A stretch of 64,000 bases of DNA from Haemophilus influenzae (GCF_001457655.1 NZ_LN831035.1:186001-250000), one strand, 5' to 3'. Positions 34,121-45,353 are shown, counted from the stretch's first letter. Notes: generated by a model from the letters alone, not told the origin. Program-made: numbers and translations.

Positions 34121-34891
34121 TTATTTAAATGGAACTTGTTTTCCAAACATTTTTCTTTTTACTCGTCCAAATTCGTTTTTAATTTTTTCTAAAATAGAGA
34201 ACTTGCGTTGATTTCCGTGTACTCTAGCTCGTCCTTCTTTTAAACTACTTTCAAAAGGATTCTCTGGATGCAACACAAAATCTTGAACGCAAATACCGGG
34301 GGAAAGTTGTACTATTTTATAATCTTTAAAATGTAAAAAATCCTCAAAAACAAGGGAATCAACTGCTACATCAAGTGGTTTATTTTTTACTAATTCAAGT
34401 AAATATTTAGCCCCTTTCGCTGTAACAGTATATCCCGCACATCCTGATTGTTTCACTGTCATAGGATAAATATTTCTATCGCATTTTACAGATTGTGGCT
34501 GTTTAAAGAACATTTTGCCATTTGCTTCTAATTTTAAGACATGAATATCATCAGAAATATAATCAATTTCTAATAATTCTTTAGCATTTTCTCCGAGATG
34601 AATATCATCTTCAAAGATATTGATATAGTTTAAATTATTTTCTAATGCTACATCCCATAAAACAATATGGCTTAATGCACAACCAATTTCTTCATCCGAT
34701 AACTTGGCTTTAGGAGAACGATCTAATGTAATATTAAATTTTTTAGCAGTTTCTTCAATAATTTCGGGCGTGATAGCATCAAAAAATGCGAAAGGAATAT
34801 TCTGCTTACCGAATTCTTCTGTAATATGTTTTCGGCGTTTTTGTTCAGTCGTTAAACTAATAACATAATTGTGCTGTGCTGTACTGTGCAT
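34121..34891 (-). CDS. lpsA: Lipooligosaccharide glycosyltransferase LpsA (family GT25)
   Basis: This protein of about 256 residues is a GT25 glycosyltransferase. In H. influenzae, LpsA adds the hexose to the third inner-core heptose of lipooligosaccharide. GT25 features are visible: the start YVISLTTEQKRRKHI, IGCALSHIVLWD (about 69-80) and the acidic metal motif FEDD (about 93-96). From memory, residue 151 influences which hexose or linkage is made; with the ATG at 34889-34891 this residue is Cys. There are no tandem simple repeats, so it is not phase-variable by slippage. It lies between trmL and ribB. Confidence 0.88.
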   Translation of the reverse strand: MHSTAQHNYVISLTTEQKRRKHITEEFGKQNIPFAFFDAITPEIIEETAKKFNITLDRSPKAKLSDEEIGCALSHIVLWDVALENNLNYINIFEDDIHLGENAKELLEIDYISDDIHVLKLEANGKMFFKQPQSVKCDRNIYPMTVKQSGCAGYTVTAKGAKYLLELVKNKPLDVAVDSLVFEDFLHFKDYKIVQLSPGICVQDFVLHPENPFESSLKEGRARVHGNQRKFSILEKIKNEFGRVKRKMFGKQVPFK

Positions 34892-34986
34892 AAAAGTTAC
34901 CAAAATAAATAAAAAGATGGAACGATATAGTATAACAAGTGCAGTGAAAAATCATAGAAATTTTAACCGCACTTTTCTCTCTAAAA

Positions 34987-35634
34987 TTAAATATTATGTG
35001 CTAAACGATATTCAACCAAATCTTCAATGGTAAGCACAGAATAACCAAATTTCTTTGCAAATTCTACAATTTCGGGGGTGCGCCCCATTGTGCCGTCGTC
35101 ATTCGTGATTTCACAAATAACGCTTGCTTCTTTAAATCCTGCCAGACGCGCTAAATCAACGGAAGCTTCTGTGTGTCCGCGACGAGTAAGTACGCCACCA
35201 TTTGCGGCTCGAAGTGGGAAGACATGACCGGGACGATGTAAATCTGTTGGAACTGCATTATCCGCAATCGCGGTTTTAATGGTTGTGACTCGGTCTGCGG
35301 CAGATACGCCTGTAGAAACACCTTTCGCGGCTTCAATCGTCACAGTAAAAGCCGTTTTGTTTACGCTATTATTGTGTTCTACCATTGGCGGTAAATCGAG
35401 TTGTTGGCAACGTTCATCAGTAATGCATAAACAAACAATGCCACTGCCATAACGAATTAATTTTGCCATTTGTTCTGGCGTGATTGTTTCTGCTGGGAAA
35501 ATTAAATCGCCTTCATTTTCACGATCTTCATCATCTAAAACTAATACGCCAGTTCCATTTTTAAAGGCATTAATTGCATTAAGTACGCGTTCTTCAGCGG
35601 TGTTGCCGAATGGAGATAAAATTGACTGATTCAT
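34987..35634 (-). CDS. ribB: 3,4-dihydroxy-2-butanone 4-phosphate synthase RibB
   Basis: RibB (215 residues) makes 3,4-dihydroxy-2-butanone 4-phosphate from ribulose 5-phosphate for riboflavin. Catalytic motifs [12 protein letters not shown] (about 33-44) and [16 protein letters not shown] (about 150-165) are complete. It is a stand-alone enzyme without the RibA half. An FMN riboswitch precedes it, so flavin should switch it off. The neighbouring genes are unrelated. Confidence 0.97.
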   Translation of the reverse strand: MNQSILSPFGNTAEERVLNAINAFKNGTGVLVLDDEDRENEGDLIFPAETITPEQMAKLIRYGSGIVCLCITDERCQQLDLPPMVEHNNSVNKTAFTVTIEAAKGVSTGVSAADRVTTIKTAIADNAVPTDLHRPGHVFPLRAANGGVLTRRGHTEASVDLARLAGFKEASVICEITNDDGTMGRTPEIVEFAKKFGYSVLTIEDLVEYRLAHNI

Positions 35635-35724
35635 AGTAATTTCCTAATTTGAGATTTCAATTAAATACCAGAATCAGGGCTGAGAAATGCAAATAAAATG
35701 AACGATTTGGGAACCCAACTCGTT

Positions 35725-37795
<2,071 letters not shown>

Positions 37796-37844
37796 ATCTA
37801 TTCCAAAATAAAAGCCGATTCATTTTTCTTCTTTAAGTTAAACG

Positions 37845-37864
37845 CAAGCGACTTAGGTCGCTTG
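37845..37864 (+). terminator. Weak hairpin after the metallophosphoesterase gene
   Basis: CAAGCGAC, loop TTAG and GTCGCTTG form an 8-pair stem about 50 bases after the stop. There is no T-run, so it is at best a factor-assisted terminator. Confidence 0.4.
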
Positions 37865-37893
37865 TAACATCAAAAATAAGAAGGCTCTCGCTC

Positions 37894-37915
37894 ATTGATA
37901 CGCCATTGATACGCC
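37894..37915. repeat. Tandem 11-base direct repeat near tRNA-Asn
   Basis: ATTGATACGCC occurs twice head to tail, then ATT again. It lies about 110 bases beyond the 3' end of the tRNA-Asn gene, a place where integration scars occur, but no integrase is present. Confidence 0.7.
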
Positions 37916-37982
37916 ATTTTGAATTTTGATGCCTAGTTATAGTTACAAGACTAGAGAAGATTATATATTTTATATATAAGAA

Positions 37983-38014
37983 AGCAAAAAGCCGCTAAAT
38001 CTCTTTAGCGGCCT
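37983..38014 (-). terminator. Terminator of the tRNA-Phe/tRNA-Asn transcript
   Basis: On the minus strand GCCGCTAAA, loop GAGA and TTTAGCGGC are followed by TTTTTGCTTT just after tRNA-Asn. This is a strong rho-independent terminator. Confidence 0.9.
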
Positions 38015-38023
38015 TTCTAAATT

Positions 38024-38099
38024 TGGCTCCTCCTGCGGGACTCGAACCTGCGACATATGGATTAACAGTCCACCGTTCTACCGACTGAACTAAGGAGGA
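38024..38099 (-). tRNA. tRNA-Asn (anticodon GTT)
   Basis: The minus strand folds as a complete 76-base tRNA beginning TCCTCCTTAGTTCAGTCGG and ending GGAGGAGCCA, with the CCA encoded. The anticodon loop CTGTTAA gives GTT, asparagine. The T-loop GGTTCGAGTCC is standard. It is 2 bases after tRNA-Phe and followed by a terminator. Confidence 0.97.
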
Positions 38100-38101
38100 A
38101 A

Positions 38102-38177
38102 TGGTGCCTCGAGGCGGAATCGAACCACCGACACGGGGATTTTCAATCCCCTGCTCTACCGACTGAGCTATCGAGGC
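38102..38177 (-). tRNA. tRNA-Phe (anticodon GAA)
   Basis: A 76-base tRNA on the minus strand begins GCCTCGATAGCTCAGTCGG and ends CCTCGAGGCACCA with encoded CCA. The anticodon stem-loop GGGGATTGAAAATCCCC gives GAA, phenylalanine, and closely matches E. coli tRNA-Phe. It is co-transcribed with tRNA-Asn. Confidence 0.97.
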
Positions 38178-38358
38178 GTTATCGTTATTGGCTACTGCCT
38201 GACAACGGGGCGTATTAAACTATTTTTTCGGTTTTCGGTCAATAACTAAATTCAAAAAAAATGGAAAAAACATTTCGTTTGAATAGTTAATCATCAATAT
38301 GTTTATTAAAACAACGAAATAATAAAAACTATTTTAAAATTTACCGCACTTTTTTAAT

Positions 38359-38397
38359 AAAAAATGCTCAATGGTGTTAGCCAGCGAGCATTTTTGA
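38359..38397 (-). terminator. Terminator after mltC
   Basis: AATGCTC and GAGCATT enclose a partly paired 16-base loop (TGG/CCA), with T-rich tails on either side. It lies about 20 bases beyond the mltC stop and probably terminates that transcript. Confidence 0.7.
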
Positions 38398-38415
38398 TTA
38401 TCTGAAAAAATTCAA

Positions 38416-39489
38416 TTATCGTCTAACACGGAATTTTTTCTGTGCCTTATCAACTTTCAACAAATAATTGCGTGCTTGTGATGATGGGTGAACTGTCGTT
38501 AGAATGCGATAAACTTGTTCTGGATACATTTGATTGATTTTGTAAATCGCCGTATCCTTATCATTATCAAAAACACGTAACACTGCGCCTGCACCACTAT
38601 TATATGCAGAAATCATGGCGAAACGTTTTGAGGTTGGATTCGTAATTCCATCTAAATATTGATTTTGCAAAATCCATAAATAAGACACACCAGCATCAAT
38701 ATTATTCGCAGGATCATATAAATAACGCGTTGATGGCTGTCCACCTTTGCCTTTCATTGCAAATACATCTCGACCTGCTGTATGAGGCACAACTTGCATT
38801 AATCCAATAGCATTTGCGTAGCTAATCGCATATGGGTTAAAACTTGATTCTGTTTGCATAATGCCCAAAATCAAACTTTCATCAATGCCATAACGTTGTG
38901 CAGCTTTACGAATTAATGGTAAATATTTTCGTGCACGCACTTCTACGTGGTTTGCAATCATAGGAACAGAAACAAATTGCACGGTATGCCCATTCTGTAA
39001 CCGACGTGTTTGCAATTTATTTTGAATCAAATAAGTGGCGAAATTACTTGCGATAACTTGATTAGCAATTTGTTGCCCTTGATGATCTACAACCTGCCCC
39101 AAAAGAAATGGACGAGAGCTAATCGGCACATCACCAGATGCAAATAAATCAATACCTTTTGCATCCGCTCCCATTAACAAGGTATGAACAATAGCATTAT
39201 GTAATCGATTTAAATCTTGCTGGGTTTCAATAACGATATTACCTTCATCAAAACTCACATGGCTACGCGTATAAAAAGAATCTGTATATTTCACATAATC
39301 TTTACGGCTTGCCACTAACAATTCATTGACGCCCCAAATGCGGTCAATATTATGCGAGAATTGCCCTGTGAGAATATCTAACCCTTGCGTGTCTTTAGCA
39401 AAGGCTTCATCATAGTTAATACCTTGATTCGATGAATTACTACAAGCATACAAAAAAGGCAATAATGCCAATAATAAATATTTTTTCAT
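38416..39489 (-). CDS. mltC: Membrane-bound lytic murein transglycosylase C
   Basis: MltC (357 residues) is an outer-membrane lipoprotein that cleaves peptidoglycan glycan strands to 1,6-anhydro products. It has a signal peptide with a lipobox ending LYAC at residue 16. A C-terminal SLT domain follows, with catalytic Glu in [20 protein letters not shown] (about 217) and [13 protein letters not shown]. It is 14 bases after yggX, completing the mutY-yggX-mltC operon also seen in E. coli. Confidence 0.95.
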   Translation of the reverse strand: MKKYLLLALLPFLYACSNSSNQGINYDEAFAKDTQGLDILTGQFSHNIDRIWGVNELLVASRKDYVKYTDSFYTRSHVSFDEGNIVIETQQDLNRLHNAIVHTLLMGADAKGIDLFASGDVPISSRPFLLGQVVDHQGQQIANQVIASNFATYLIQNKLQTRRLQNGHTVQFVSVPMIANHVEVRARKYLPLIRKAAQRYGIDESLILGIMQTESSFNPYAISYANAIGLMQVVPHTAGRDVFAMKGKGGQPSTRYLYDPANNIDAGVSYLWILQNQYLDGITNPTSKRFAMISAYNSGAGAVLRVFDNDKDTAIYKINQMYPEQVYRILTTVHPSSQARNYLLKVDKAQKKFRVRR

Positions 39490-39503
39490 TGTAGGATAGA
39501 TAA

Positions 39504-39776
39504 CTAATTTGATGGTGGAACATAACCTTCAATATGAACATCTTTACCTTCAAACAAAAAATTAACCATTTCTTGTTCTAATAATTTACGGTGCTCTGCA
39601 TTCATCATATTAAGTTTTTTTTCATTCACAAGCATCGTTTGTTTCTTAATCCATTCGCCCCAAGCCTGTTTACTTACTGAATCAAAAATACGCTTCCCCA
39701 ACTCTCCTGGATAAAGTTGAAAATCTAAGCCTTCCGCTTCTTTTTTGAGATATTCACAAAATACTGTTCTTGCCAT
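39504..39776 (-). CDS. yggX: YggX-family Fe(II) trafficking protein
   Basis: YggX (90 residues) is a small cytosolic protein tied to iron trafficking and protection of Fe-S clusters from oxidation. [20 protein letters not shown] and [20 protein letters not shown] are the family signatures, including the conserved Cys7. Its first 23 bases overlap the end of mutY, whose product has an Fe-S cluster. Operon order mutY-yggX-mltC is conserved. Confidence 0.95.
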
Positions 39777-40890
39777 AATGATTCCTTACAAATTGTATTA
39801 AAAGATTTTTCACAGGCTGAGCCAGCCCGATCGGTTCAGGATTTTGTGGATCATACCAATATTTGACCGCACTTGATAGGTTTGATTGGTATTCTTTTGT
39901 GCTTTCCATCACTTTTCGCCAGTCTAAATTAGCCTGCTCTACGCATAAAGTGCTCTCCATTTCAGCATAAATTGGATGAATATCTAAATGAAAATGGCTA
40001 AATGTATGTCGAAAACTCGGCCATTCTTGATAATGCGTGACTTTTTCTTGGGCTAAAAAATGAAGCAACGAGGATTTATCTTCAAATTGTGGAAAACAAA
40101 ATAATCCGCCCCATAATCCTGAGTTTTCTCGCTGTTCCAAACATACTTTGCCATTTTTCGACAAAATTAAAAAATAGGTAGTTTTTTCTGGCATCGCTTT
40201 TTTAGGTTTTTTAGCTGGAAATTTTTCCCAGTTTGCATTTTTATAAGCCAAACAATCTATATTTAACGGACAAAGATCGCATTTGGGCTTAGTTCGCGTG
40301 CAAACCATTGCACCAATGTCCATCATTGCTTGATTAAAATCTGCCACACGCATCGTAGGTGTAACTTGCTCCGTTAATGCCCACAAGCGATTTTCTACTT
40401 TTTTCTCGCCACTCCATCCCTCAATAGCAAAATAACGCGCCAACACACGTTTAACATTACCATCTAAAATTGGATAAGGCTGATTTAAAACAGAAGATAA
40501 AATGGCACCAGCAGTTGAACGTCCCACTCCAGATAACGCCCAAACTTGCTCAAAATTTGTTGGGAAATTTCCATTAAATTCATCCCGCACTTTTTGAGCG
40601 GCTTTATGTAAATTACGCGCTCGTGCATAATAGCCTAAACCCGTCCATAAATGTAACACTTCATCTTGTGAAACATTGGCAAGTGCGGTGATATTTGGAA
40701 ATGTTTTGATAAACCGCTCAAAATAAGGAATTACCGTCGCAACTTGCGTTTGTTGCAACATCACTTCAGAAAGCCATACACCATAAAGCGTTTTATTTTG
40801 CTGCCAAGGTAAATGCTTGCGTCCAAACTTGTCGTACCAAGCTAAAACAGATTTGGCAAATGGCGCATTGATGGAAGATTTTGCTAACAT
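39754..40890 (-). CDS. mutY: A/G-specific adenine DNA glycosylase MutY
   Basis: MutY (378 residues) removes adenine mispaired with 8-oxoguanine. The catalytic Glu42 is in [11 protein letters not shown]. The helix-hairpin-helix with its Asp is in [14 protein letters not shown]...[12 protein letters not shown]. The 4Fe-4S ligands are in [17 protein letters not shown], and a C-terminal NUDIX-like domain reads the opposite 8-oxoG. An uptake signal lies inside near 40681 and another of opposite orientation near 39865. Confidence 0.96.
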
Positions 40891-40941
40891 AAAAAGAAAA
40901 GTGCGGTTAAAAATGCTGATGATTTTACACGAAAATAGAGC

Positions 40942-40969
40942 TTGTTTATCTGCATTTTTTCAGTATAAT
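40942..40969 (+). promoter_or_regulatory. Candidate rpmE promoter
   Basis: TTGTTT (40942-40947) and TATAAT (40964-40969) are 16 bases apart, about 100 bases before rpmE. The -10 box is consensus. Confidence 0.75.
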
Positions 40970-40976
40970 TCGCAAC

Positions 40977-41066
40977 CTATTTGGTGCCAATTATGGCGTA
41001 TTATTCACTCACGCGGTGTGGGGAGAAAGTTCCTATAGCGGCGTGGCTTCATTTTGAGGTTTTTCT
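40977..41066 (+). promoter_or_regulatory. rpmE leader, candidate L31 autoregulatory region
   Basis: The leader of about 90 bases between the promoter and rpmE can fold, with complementary GCG/CGC segments around GCGTATT...CACGCGG and AGCGGCGTGGCTTC. L31 genes of gammaproteobacteria are known to have leader-mediated autoregulation. Assignment here rests on position and structure potential only. Confidence 0.45.
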
Positions 41067-41279
41067 ATGAAACAAGGTATTCATCCAGAATATAAAGAAA
41101 TTACTGCGACTTGTTCTTGCGGTAATGTGATCAAAACACGTTCAACTTTAGGCAAAGACATCAATCTTGATGTGTGTGGTAACTGCCACCCATTCTATAC
41201 TGGTAAACAACGTGTTGTTGATACTGGTGGTCGTGTTGAGCGTTTCAACAGCCGTTTCAAAATTCCAAGCACAAAATAA
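41067..41279 (+). CDS. rpmE: 50S ribosomal protein L31 (zinc form)
   Basis: L31 (70 residues) bridges the 50S and 30S heads. It carries zinc ligands C16, C18, C37 and C40 (CSC and CGNC), so it is the zinc-containing form. Such proteins can act as a zinc reserve. It has its own promoter and terminator and is therefore transcribed singly. Confidence 0.97.
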   Translation: MKQGIHPEYKEITATCSCGNVIKTRSTLGKDINLDVCGNCHPFYTGKQRVVDTGGRVERFNSRFKIPSTK

Positions 41280-41292
41280 TTTGGACTTGTTT

Positions 41293-41324
41293 AAAAACCC
41301 CGCCAATTTGCGGGGGTTTGTTTT
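41293..41324 (+). terminator. Intrinsic terminator after rpmE
   Basis: AAACCCCGC and GCGGGGGTTT, with a short AT loop and a TTTT tail, form a strong GC-rich terminator about 15 bases after the rpmE stop. Confidence 0.88.
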
Positions 41325-41356
41325 ATAAAGCTAGCACTACAATACGTTGAACTTAA

Positions 41357-42040
41357 TTAAAGATAATAATGTTCTACGTAATTTAATTTATCATCAAGTT
41401 TTAAAACTAAAGGCTGACCTGTTGGAATTTCAAAATCCATAATTTCAGCATCAGAAATACCAATAATATGTTTTGCCAACGCACGGAGTGAGTTACCGTG
41501 AGCAACCACTAAAACACGTTTGCCAGAAAGCATTGCCGGCGCAATTTGATCTTCCCAGAATGGAAGTGCGCGTTCTAATGTTAATTTTAAATTTTCTGCG
41601 TTTGGCACTACGTCAGATGGAATATTTGCGTAACGACGGTCATTGTGTGCAGAATTTGGATCTTGCGGATCTAAATCTGGTGGAGAAATATCATAAGAAC
41701 GACGCCAAATATGAACTTGTTCGTCACCGTATTGCTCCGCAGTAGCTTTTTTATCTAAACCTTGCAAAGCACCGTAGTGACGCTCATTTAAACGCCAGTT
41801 TTTCACTTGCGGAATCCATAATTGGTGGGATTCTTCTAATACAATATTACAAGTTTTGATTGCTCGAGTTAAAACAGAGGTAAATGCGATGTCGAATTCA
41901 TAACCTTTTTCTAACAGTTTTTTACCCGCAGCTTTTGCTTCTTCCACACCGCGTTCAGTTAAATTCACATCACGCCAACCCGTGAATAAATTTTTTGCAT
42001 TCCATTCACTAAAACCGTGACGGATAAATACTAATTCCAT
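41357..42040 (-). CDS. gpmA: 2,3-bisphosphoglycerate-dependent phosphoglycerate mutase
   Basis: GpmA (227 residues) interconverts 3- and 2-phosphoglycerate in glycolysis. The phosphohistidine motif [10 protein letters not shown] places His8 at the active site. The second histidine is in VVAHGNSLR, and [11 protein letters not shown] (about 83-93) is intact. The length fits the cofactor-dependent family. An upstream intergenic region separates it from divergent envC. Confidence 0.96.
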   Translation of the reverse strand: MELVFIRHGFSEWNAKNLFTGWRDVNLTERGVEEAKAAGKKLLEKGYEFDIAFTSVLTRAIKTCNIVLEESHQLWIPQVKNWRLNERHYGALQGLDKKATAEQYGDEQVHIWRRSYDISPPDLDPQDPNSAHNDRRYANIPSDVVPNAENLKLTLERALPFWEDQIAPAMLSGKRVLVVAHGNSLRALAKHIIGISDAEIMDFEIPTGQPLVLKLDDKLNYVEHYYL

Positions 42041-42215
42041 AAGAATCTCCTAATGTTTTCAAATAAAAAGAATGCACATTTTATAGCAAAAAATCCTTAG
42101 CTTTAAAAGTTAAAAGGAATGATTTCCTGATCTTTAGCAAAAAATAACCATCAAACTTTTTCGACTTTTCACAAATATGATAAGATTTGCGAGTTTTACG
42201 GATTTAGGATGAATT

Positions 42216-43448
42216 ATGTTGCGTTTAGGCGTTAATCAAAAAACATCATTATTATTAACCGCACTTTTAAGCTGCGGTTTATTAATATTTTCGCCTGTCA
42301 GCCAATCTTCCGATCTCAATCAAATTCAAAAACAAATTAAGCAACAAGAATCTAAAATTGAGAAGCAAAAACGTGAGCAAGCTAAGTTGCAAGCGAATTT
42401 AAAAAAACACGAGAGTAAAATTAACACTGTTAAGGGAGAACTGCTTGAAACCCAAATAAGTTTAAAGGAAATTCGTAAGCAAATTGCCGATGCAGATAAG
42501 CAGCTCAAACAATTAGAAAAACAGGAACGTGAGCAAAAAACACGATTAGCTAAACAAATGGATATAATTTACCGTTCAGGCATTAATCCATCGCTGATTG
42601 AACGAATGTTTGCCCAAGATCCAACAAAAGCAGAGCGAATGAAAGTTTATTATCAGCATTTAAATCAAGTTCGGATTGAAATGATTGATAATTTAAAAGC
42701 AACGCAAGCACAAATTGCAGTACAAAAAAAGGCGATTCTCTCTCAACAAAAGAATCACCGAAATCAACTTTCCACACAAAAAAAACAACAACAAGCATTG
42801 CAAAAAGCACAGCAAGAGCATCAATCTACGCTGAATGAACTCAATAAAAATTTAGCCCTAGATCAAGATAAATTGAATGCACTAAAAGCAAACGAACAAG
42901 CACTTCGTCAAGAAATACAACGAGCTGAACAAGCAGCGCGCGAACAAGAAAAACGTGAAAGAGAGGCACTTGCTCAACGCCAAAAAGCTGAAGAAAAACG
43001 AACATCAAAACCTTATCAACCAACTGTGCAAGAACGCCAATTACTTAATAGTACAAACGGTTTAGGGGCGGCAAAAAAACAATATTCCTCACCAGTTTCT
43101 GGTTCAATTTTGCATACTTTTGGTTCTATCCAAGCAGGCGAAGTACGTTGGAAAGGTATGGTAATTGGCGCATCAGCAGGCACGCCTGTTAAAGCAATTG
43201 CTGCTGGACGCGTCATTTTAGCGGGATATTTAAATGGTTATGGTTATATGGTTATTGTTAAACACGGCGAAACTGATTTAAGTTTATATGGCTTCAATCA
43301 AGCTGTATCAGTGAAAGTTGGTCAGCTTGTTTCAGCAGGGCAGGTTATTGCTCAAGTAGGAAATACAGGGGAAATATCACGTTCTGCGCTTTATTTTGGT
43401 ATTAGCCGTAAAGGAACGCCAGTAAATCCTGCAGGGTGGGTTCGTTGA
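42216..43448 (+). CDS. envC: Murein hydrolase activator EnvC
   Basis: EnvC (410 residues) is a periplasmic activator of cell-separation amidases, recruited by FtsEX. A signal peptide (about 1-32) is followed by a long coiled coil (about 35-265) rich in Gln, Lys and Glu. A C-terminal LytM/M23 domain (about 295-405) lacks the full metal-ligand set, as in EnvC, so it regulates rather than cuts. Its stop overlaps the next gene's ATG (TGATG). The partners ftsE and ftsX are at 30086-31684. Confidence 0.94.
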   Translation: MLRLGVNQKTSLLLTALLSCGLLIFSPVSQSSDLNQIQKQIKQQESKIEKQKREQAKLQANLKKHESKINTVKGELLETQISLKEIRKQIADADKQLKQLEKQEREQKTRLAKQMDIIYRSGINPSLIERMFAQDPTKAERMKVYYQHLNQVRIEMIDNLKATQAQIAVQKKAILSQQKNHRNQLSTQKKQQQALQKAQQEHQSTLNELNKNLALDQDKLNALKANEQALRQEIQRAEQAAREQEKREREALAQRQKAEEKRTSKPYQPTVQERQLLNSTNGLGAAKKQYSSPVSGSILHTFGSIQAGEVRWKGMVIGASAGTPVKAIAAGRVILAGYLNGYGYMVIVKHGETDLSLYGFNQAVSVKVGQLVSAGQVIAQVGNTGEISRSALYFGISRKGTPVNPAGWVR

Positions 43449-44290
43449 TGAATATTCTGATAAAAAGTGCGGTAAAAAATTTCATTGTTTTTTCTACCGC
43501 ACTTTATGCCTCTTTTTCTTTTGCTCAAAGTAAACTTGCTATTGTGATTGATGATGTAGGCTATCATCTCAAAGAAGATGCGGCAATTTTTGCGATGCCA
43601 CGTGAAATTTCCGTAGCAATTATTCCTGCTGCGCCCTATGCTCGAGCACGTAATCAAGAAGCAAAATCTCAAGGTAGAGATATTTTAATCCATATGCCGA
43701 TGCAACCAGTAAGTGCAGTGAAAATAGAAGACGGTGGGCTGCATTTAGGAATGTCTGCAGCACAAGTAAATGATCGCGTTAATACGGCTAAAAATATTGT
43801 GCGTGATGCCATCGGTATGAACAATCATATGGGGAGTGCAGCAACGGCAGATCCCCAATTAATGACTTATTTAATGACCGCACTTCAAGAAAAACATTTA
43901 TTCTTTTTAGATAGTCGAACAATAGGAAAATCTGTAGCTGGGAAAATAGCAAAAGAACAAGGCGTGCGTTCATTAGATCGCCATATATTTTTAGATGATA
44001 GTAACGAATTCGCAGACGTTCAACGTCAATTTAAAGCAGCAATTCACTATGCTAGAAAACACGGCTCCGCCATTGCAATAGGTCATCCTCGCCAAAATAC
44101 GATTGCAGTTTTACAAGCAGGACTTCGTAATTTACCCGAAGATATTCAATTAGTCGGAATGGGAAATTTATGGCGAAATGAAAAAGTTATTCCGCCCAAG
44201 CCATTTATTTTATTATTCAGCGAAGTGCCTGCGCCAACTTCTATAGAACCTTTTGAGCCTGTAGGATTATTGCGTGGAATTCCAAAATAA
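43448..44290 (+). CDS. Divergent polysaccharide deacetylase family protein (YibQ-like)
   Basis: This 280-residue protein has a signal peptide and a divergent polysaccharide deacetylase domain of the YibQ family (LAIVIDDVGYHLKEDAAIFAMP, about 32-53; DILIHMPMQP; MGSAATADPQLM; DSRTIGKSVAGKIA). The true start is the ATG overlapping the envC stop. In E. coli yibQ also follows envC, so coupling is conserved. Activity is not established. The first 60 bases include an inverted uptake-signal pair within the signal-peptide codons. Confidence 0.88.
   Translation: MNILIKSAVKNFIVFSTALYASFSFAQSKLAIVIDDVGYHLKEDAAIFAMPREISVAIIPAAPYARARNQEAKSQGRDILIHMPMQPVSAVKIEDGGLHLGMSAAQVNDRVNTAKNIVRDAIGMNNHMGSAATADPQLMTYLMTALQEKHLFFLDSRTIGKSVAGKIAKEQGVRSLDRHIFLDDSNEFADVQRQFKAAIHYARKHGSAIAIGHPRQNTIAVLQAGLRNLPEDIQLVGMGNLWRNEKVIPPKPFILLFSEVPAPTSIEPFEPVGLLRGIPK
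43462..43508. repeat. Inverted uptake-signal pair inside the yibQ signal-peptide codons
   Basis: AAAAAGTGCGGTAAAAAA and TTTTTTCTACCGCACTTT are inverted, about 9 bases apart, with exact AAGTGCGGT and ACCGCACTT copies. Such pairs normally lie between genes as terminators. Here the pair is translated, as KSAVKNFIVFSTALYASF. Confidence 0.88.
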
Positions 44291-44350
44291 AACAGTTGCT
44301 AATATTTAAAAATAAACATTAACAACTGCTTTGTCTACTATATCAATTTA

Positions 44351-45094
44351 TCAATGGAATAAGTTATAAATACGTCTTTTAATATTAGTTTTTAGATTAA
44401 ACAACTCTCTCATAATCACTATTTTTAATGATCTCCGTTTCTTTTGTTTCTCATAAATAGTTGATTCTATCTCGCCATCATCTTCTAAGCAAAATGGTAC
44501 TATTGCATAAGGTGGCACTTTATTCTCAAAAAAACGATCCATTGTCACATCCACGGTTAAATACCACTCCTTGCTTTGTGTTAAAAATTTCCTTGCTGCT
44601 TGGGGAGTTAAATAATAACCTGTAGTACCAGCAAATCCTTTACTAAATTGATATATCGAAAGATTACCGAAATTAGAGATCAATTTTCTTTTATTTTTCA
44701 AACGATCAGGTTGTAACCAGAAAAATTCAAACGTATTTTTATCGCTATTAATAAAATCAAGTACTTCTAAGAAATTATTTTTAAATTTAGCATCATCTTC
44801 TAATACAATAATAGGGTAATCTAATTCTACACATTTCTCCCACATAGAATAATGGCTCGCATAACAGCCTAATTGACCCAAGGTTAAAGGATACCCCTTT
44901 GCATTCAACCGCTTATTTTCATTGTAACGTTGAAACAATGGGTGATTCGGATTTGATTTGCCATAAATAGCATCAAAAAAGTGAATTTCTTGTATTAAAT
45001 TATTCGAAAATAACTGTTCAAACTGTGCTTGCATATAAGCTTTTCGATCTGTAGATTTTTCTAGATTAATAATGAAGATAGGTGTAATAAACAT
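44351..45094 (-). CDS. GT25-family glycosyltransferase
   Basis: This 247-residue protein is a GT25 glycosyltransferase. It has IFIINLEKSTDRKAYMQAQF near the N-terminus, LGQLGCYASHYSMWEKC (about 73-89), LEDDAKF (about 98-104) and GTTGYYLTPQAARKFL. The family in Haemophilus extends lipooligosaccharide with hexoses or adds related sugars, so a surface glycan role is likely; acceptor and sugar are unknown. No simple-sequence repeat is present to phase-vary it. Codon use is AT-rich. It is 13 bases after the small ORF at 45108. Confidence 0.88.
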   Translation of the reverse strand: MFITPIFIINLEKSTDRKAYMQAQFEQLFSNNLIQEIHFFDAIYGKSNPNHPLFQRYNENKRLNAKGYPLTLGQLGCYASHYSMWEKCVELDYPIIVLEDDAKFKNNFLEVLDFINSDKNTFEFFWLQPDRLKNKRKLISNFGNLSIYQFSKGFAGTTGYYLTPQAARKFLTQSKEWYLTVDVTMDRFFENKVPPYAIVPFCLEDDGEIESTIYEKQKKRRSLKIVIMRELFNLKTNIKRRIYNLFH

Positions 45095-45107
45095 AATCTC
45101 TCCATAG

Positions 45108-45353
45108 TTATTTAAATGGAACGATAAATTTCTGCTTATTTTGTTTAGCAGTAATTCTTTTATGTTTAGTAAACAATCTTATTATTTTTTCTAATATTGT
45201 TCTCTTTTCTTTTACCTTATTTATTTCTTGAAGAATAATTTGTTTGCTTTGTGATGTACTATTTAAGTCACTCTTTGCTTGCTTGCCAAGACTATCTAAA
45301 ATTTCATTTCTTATTATCAAGTTATTATTAATATGTGTTAATGTGATTAACAT
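45108..45353 (-). CDS. Small protein of unknown function upstream of the GT25 gene
   Basis: This 81-residue ORF has an ATG start and lies 13 bases upstream of the glycosyltransferase gene on the same strand. It is lysine-rich, with a predicted helix (LQEINKVKEKRTILEKIIRLF). It ends KQKFIVPFK, which resembles the KQVPFK end of LpsA. It may be the tail of a decayed glycan-related gene, or a real small protein. I do not recognise the family. Confidence 0.45.
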   Translation of the reverse strand: MLITLTHINNNLIIRNEILDSLGKQAKSDLNSTSQSKQIILQEINKVKEKRTILEKIIRLFTKHKRITAKQNKQKFIVPFK

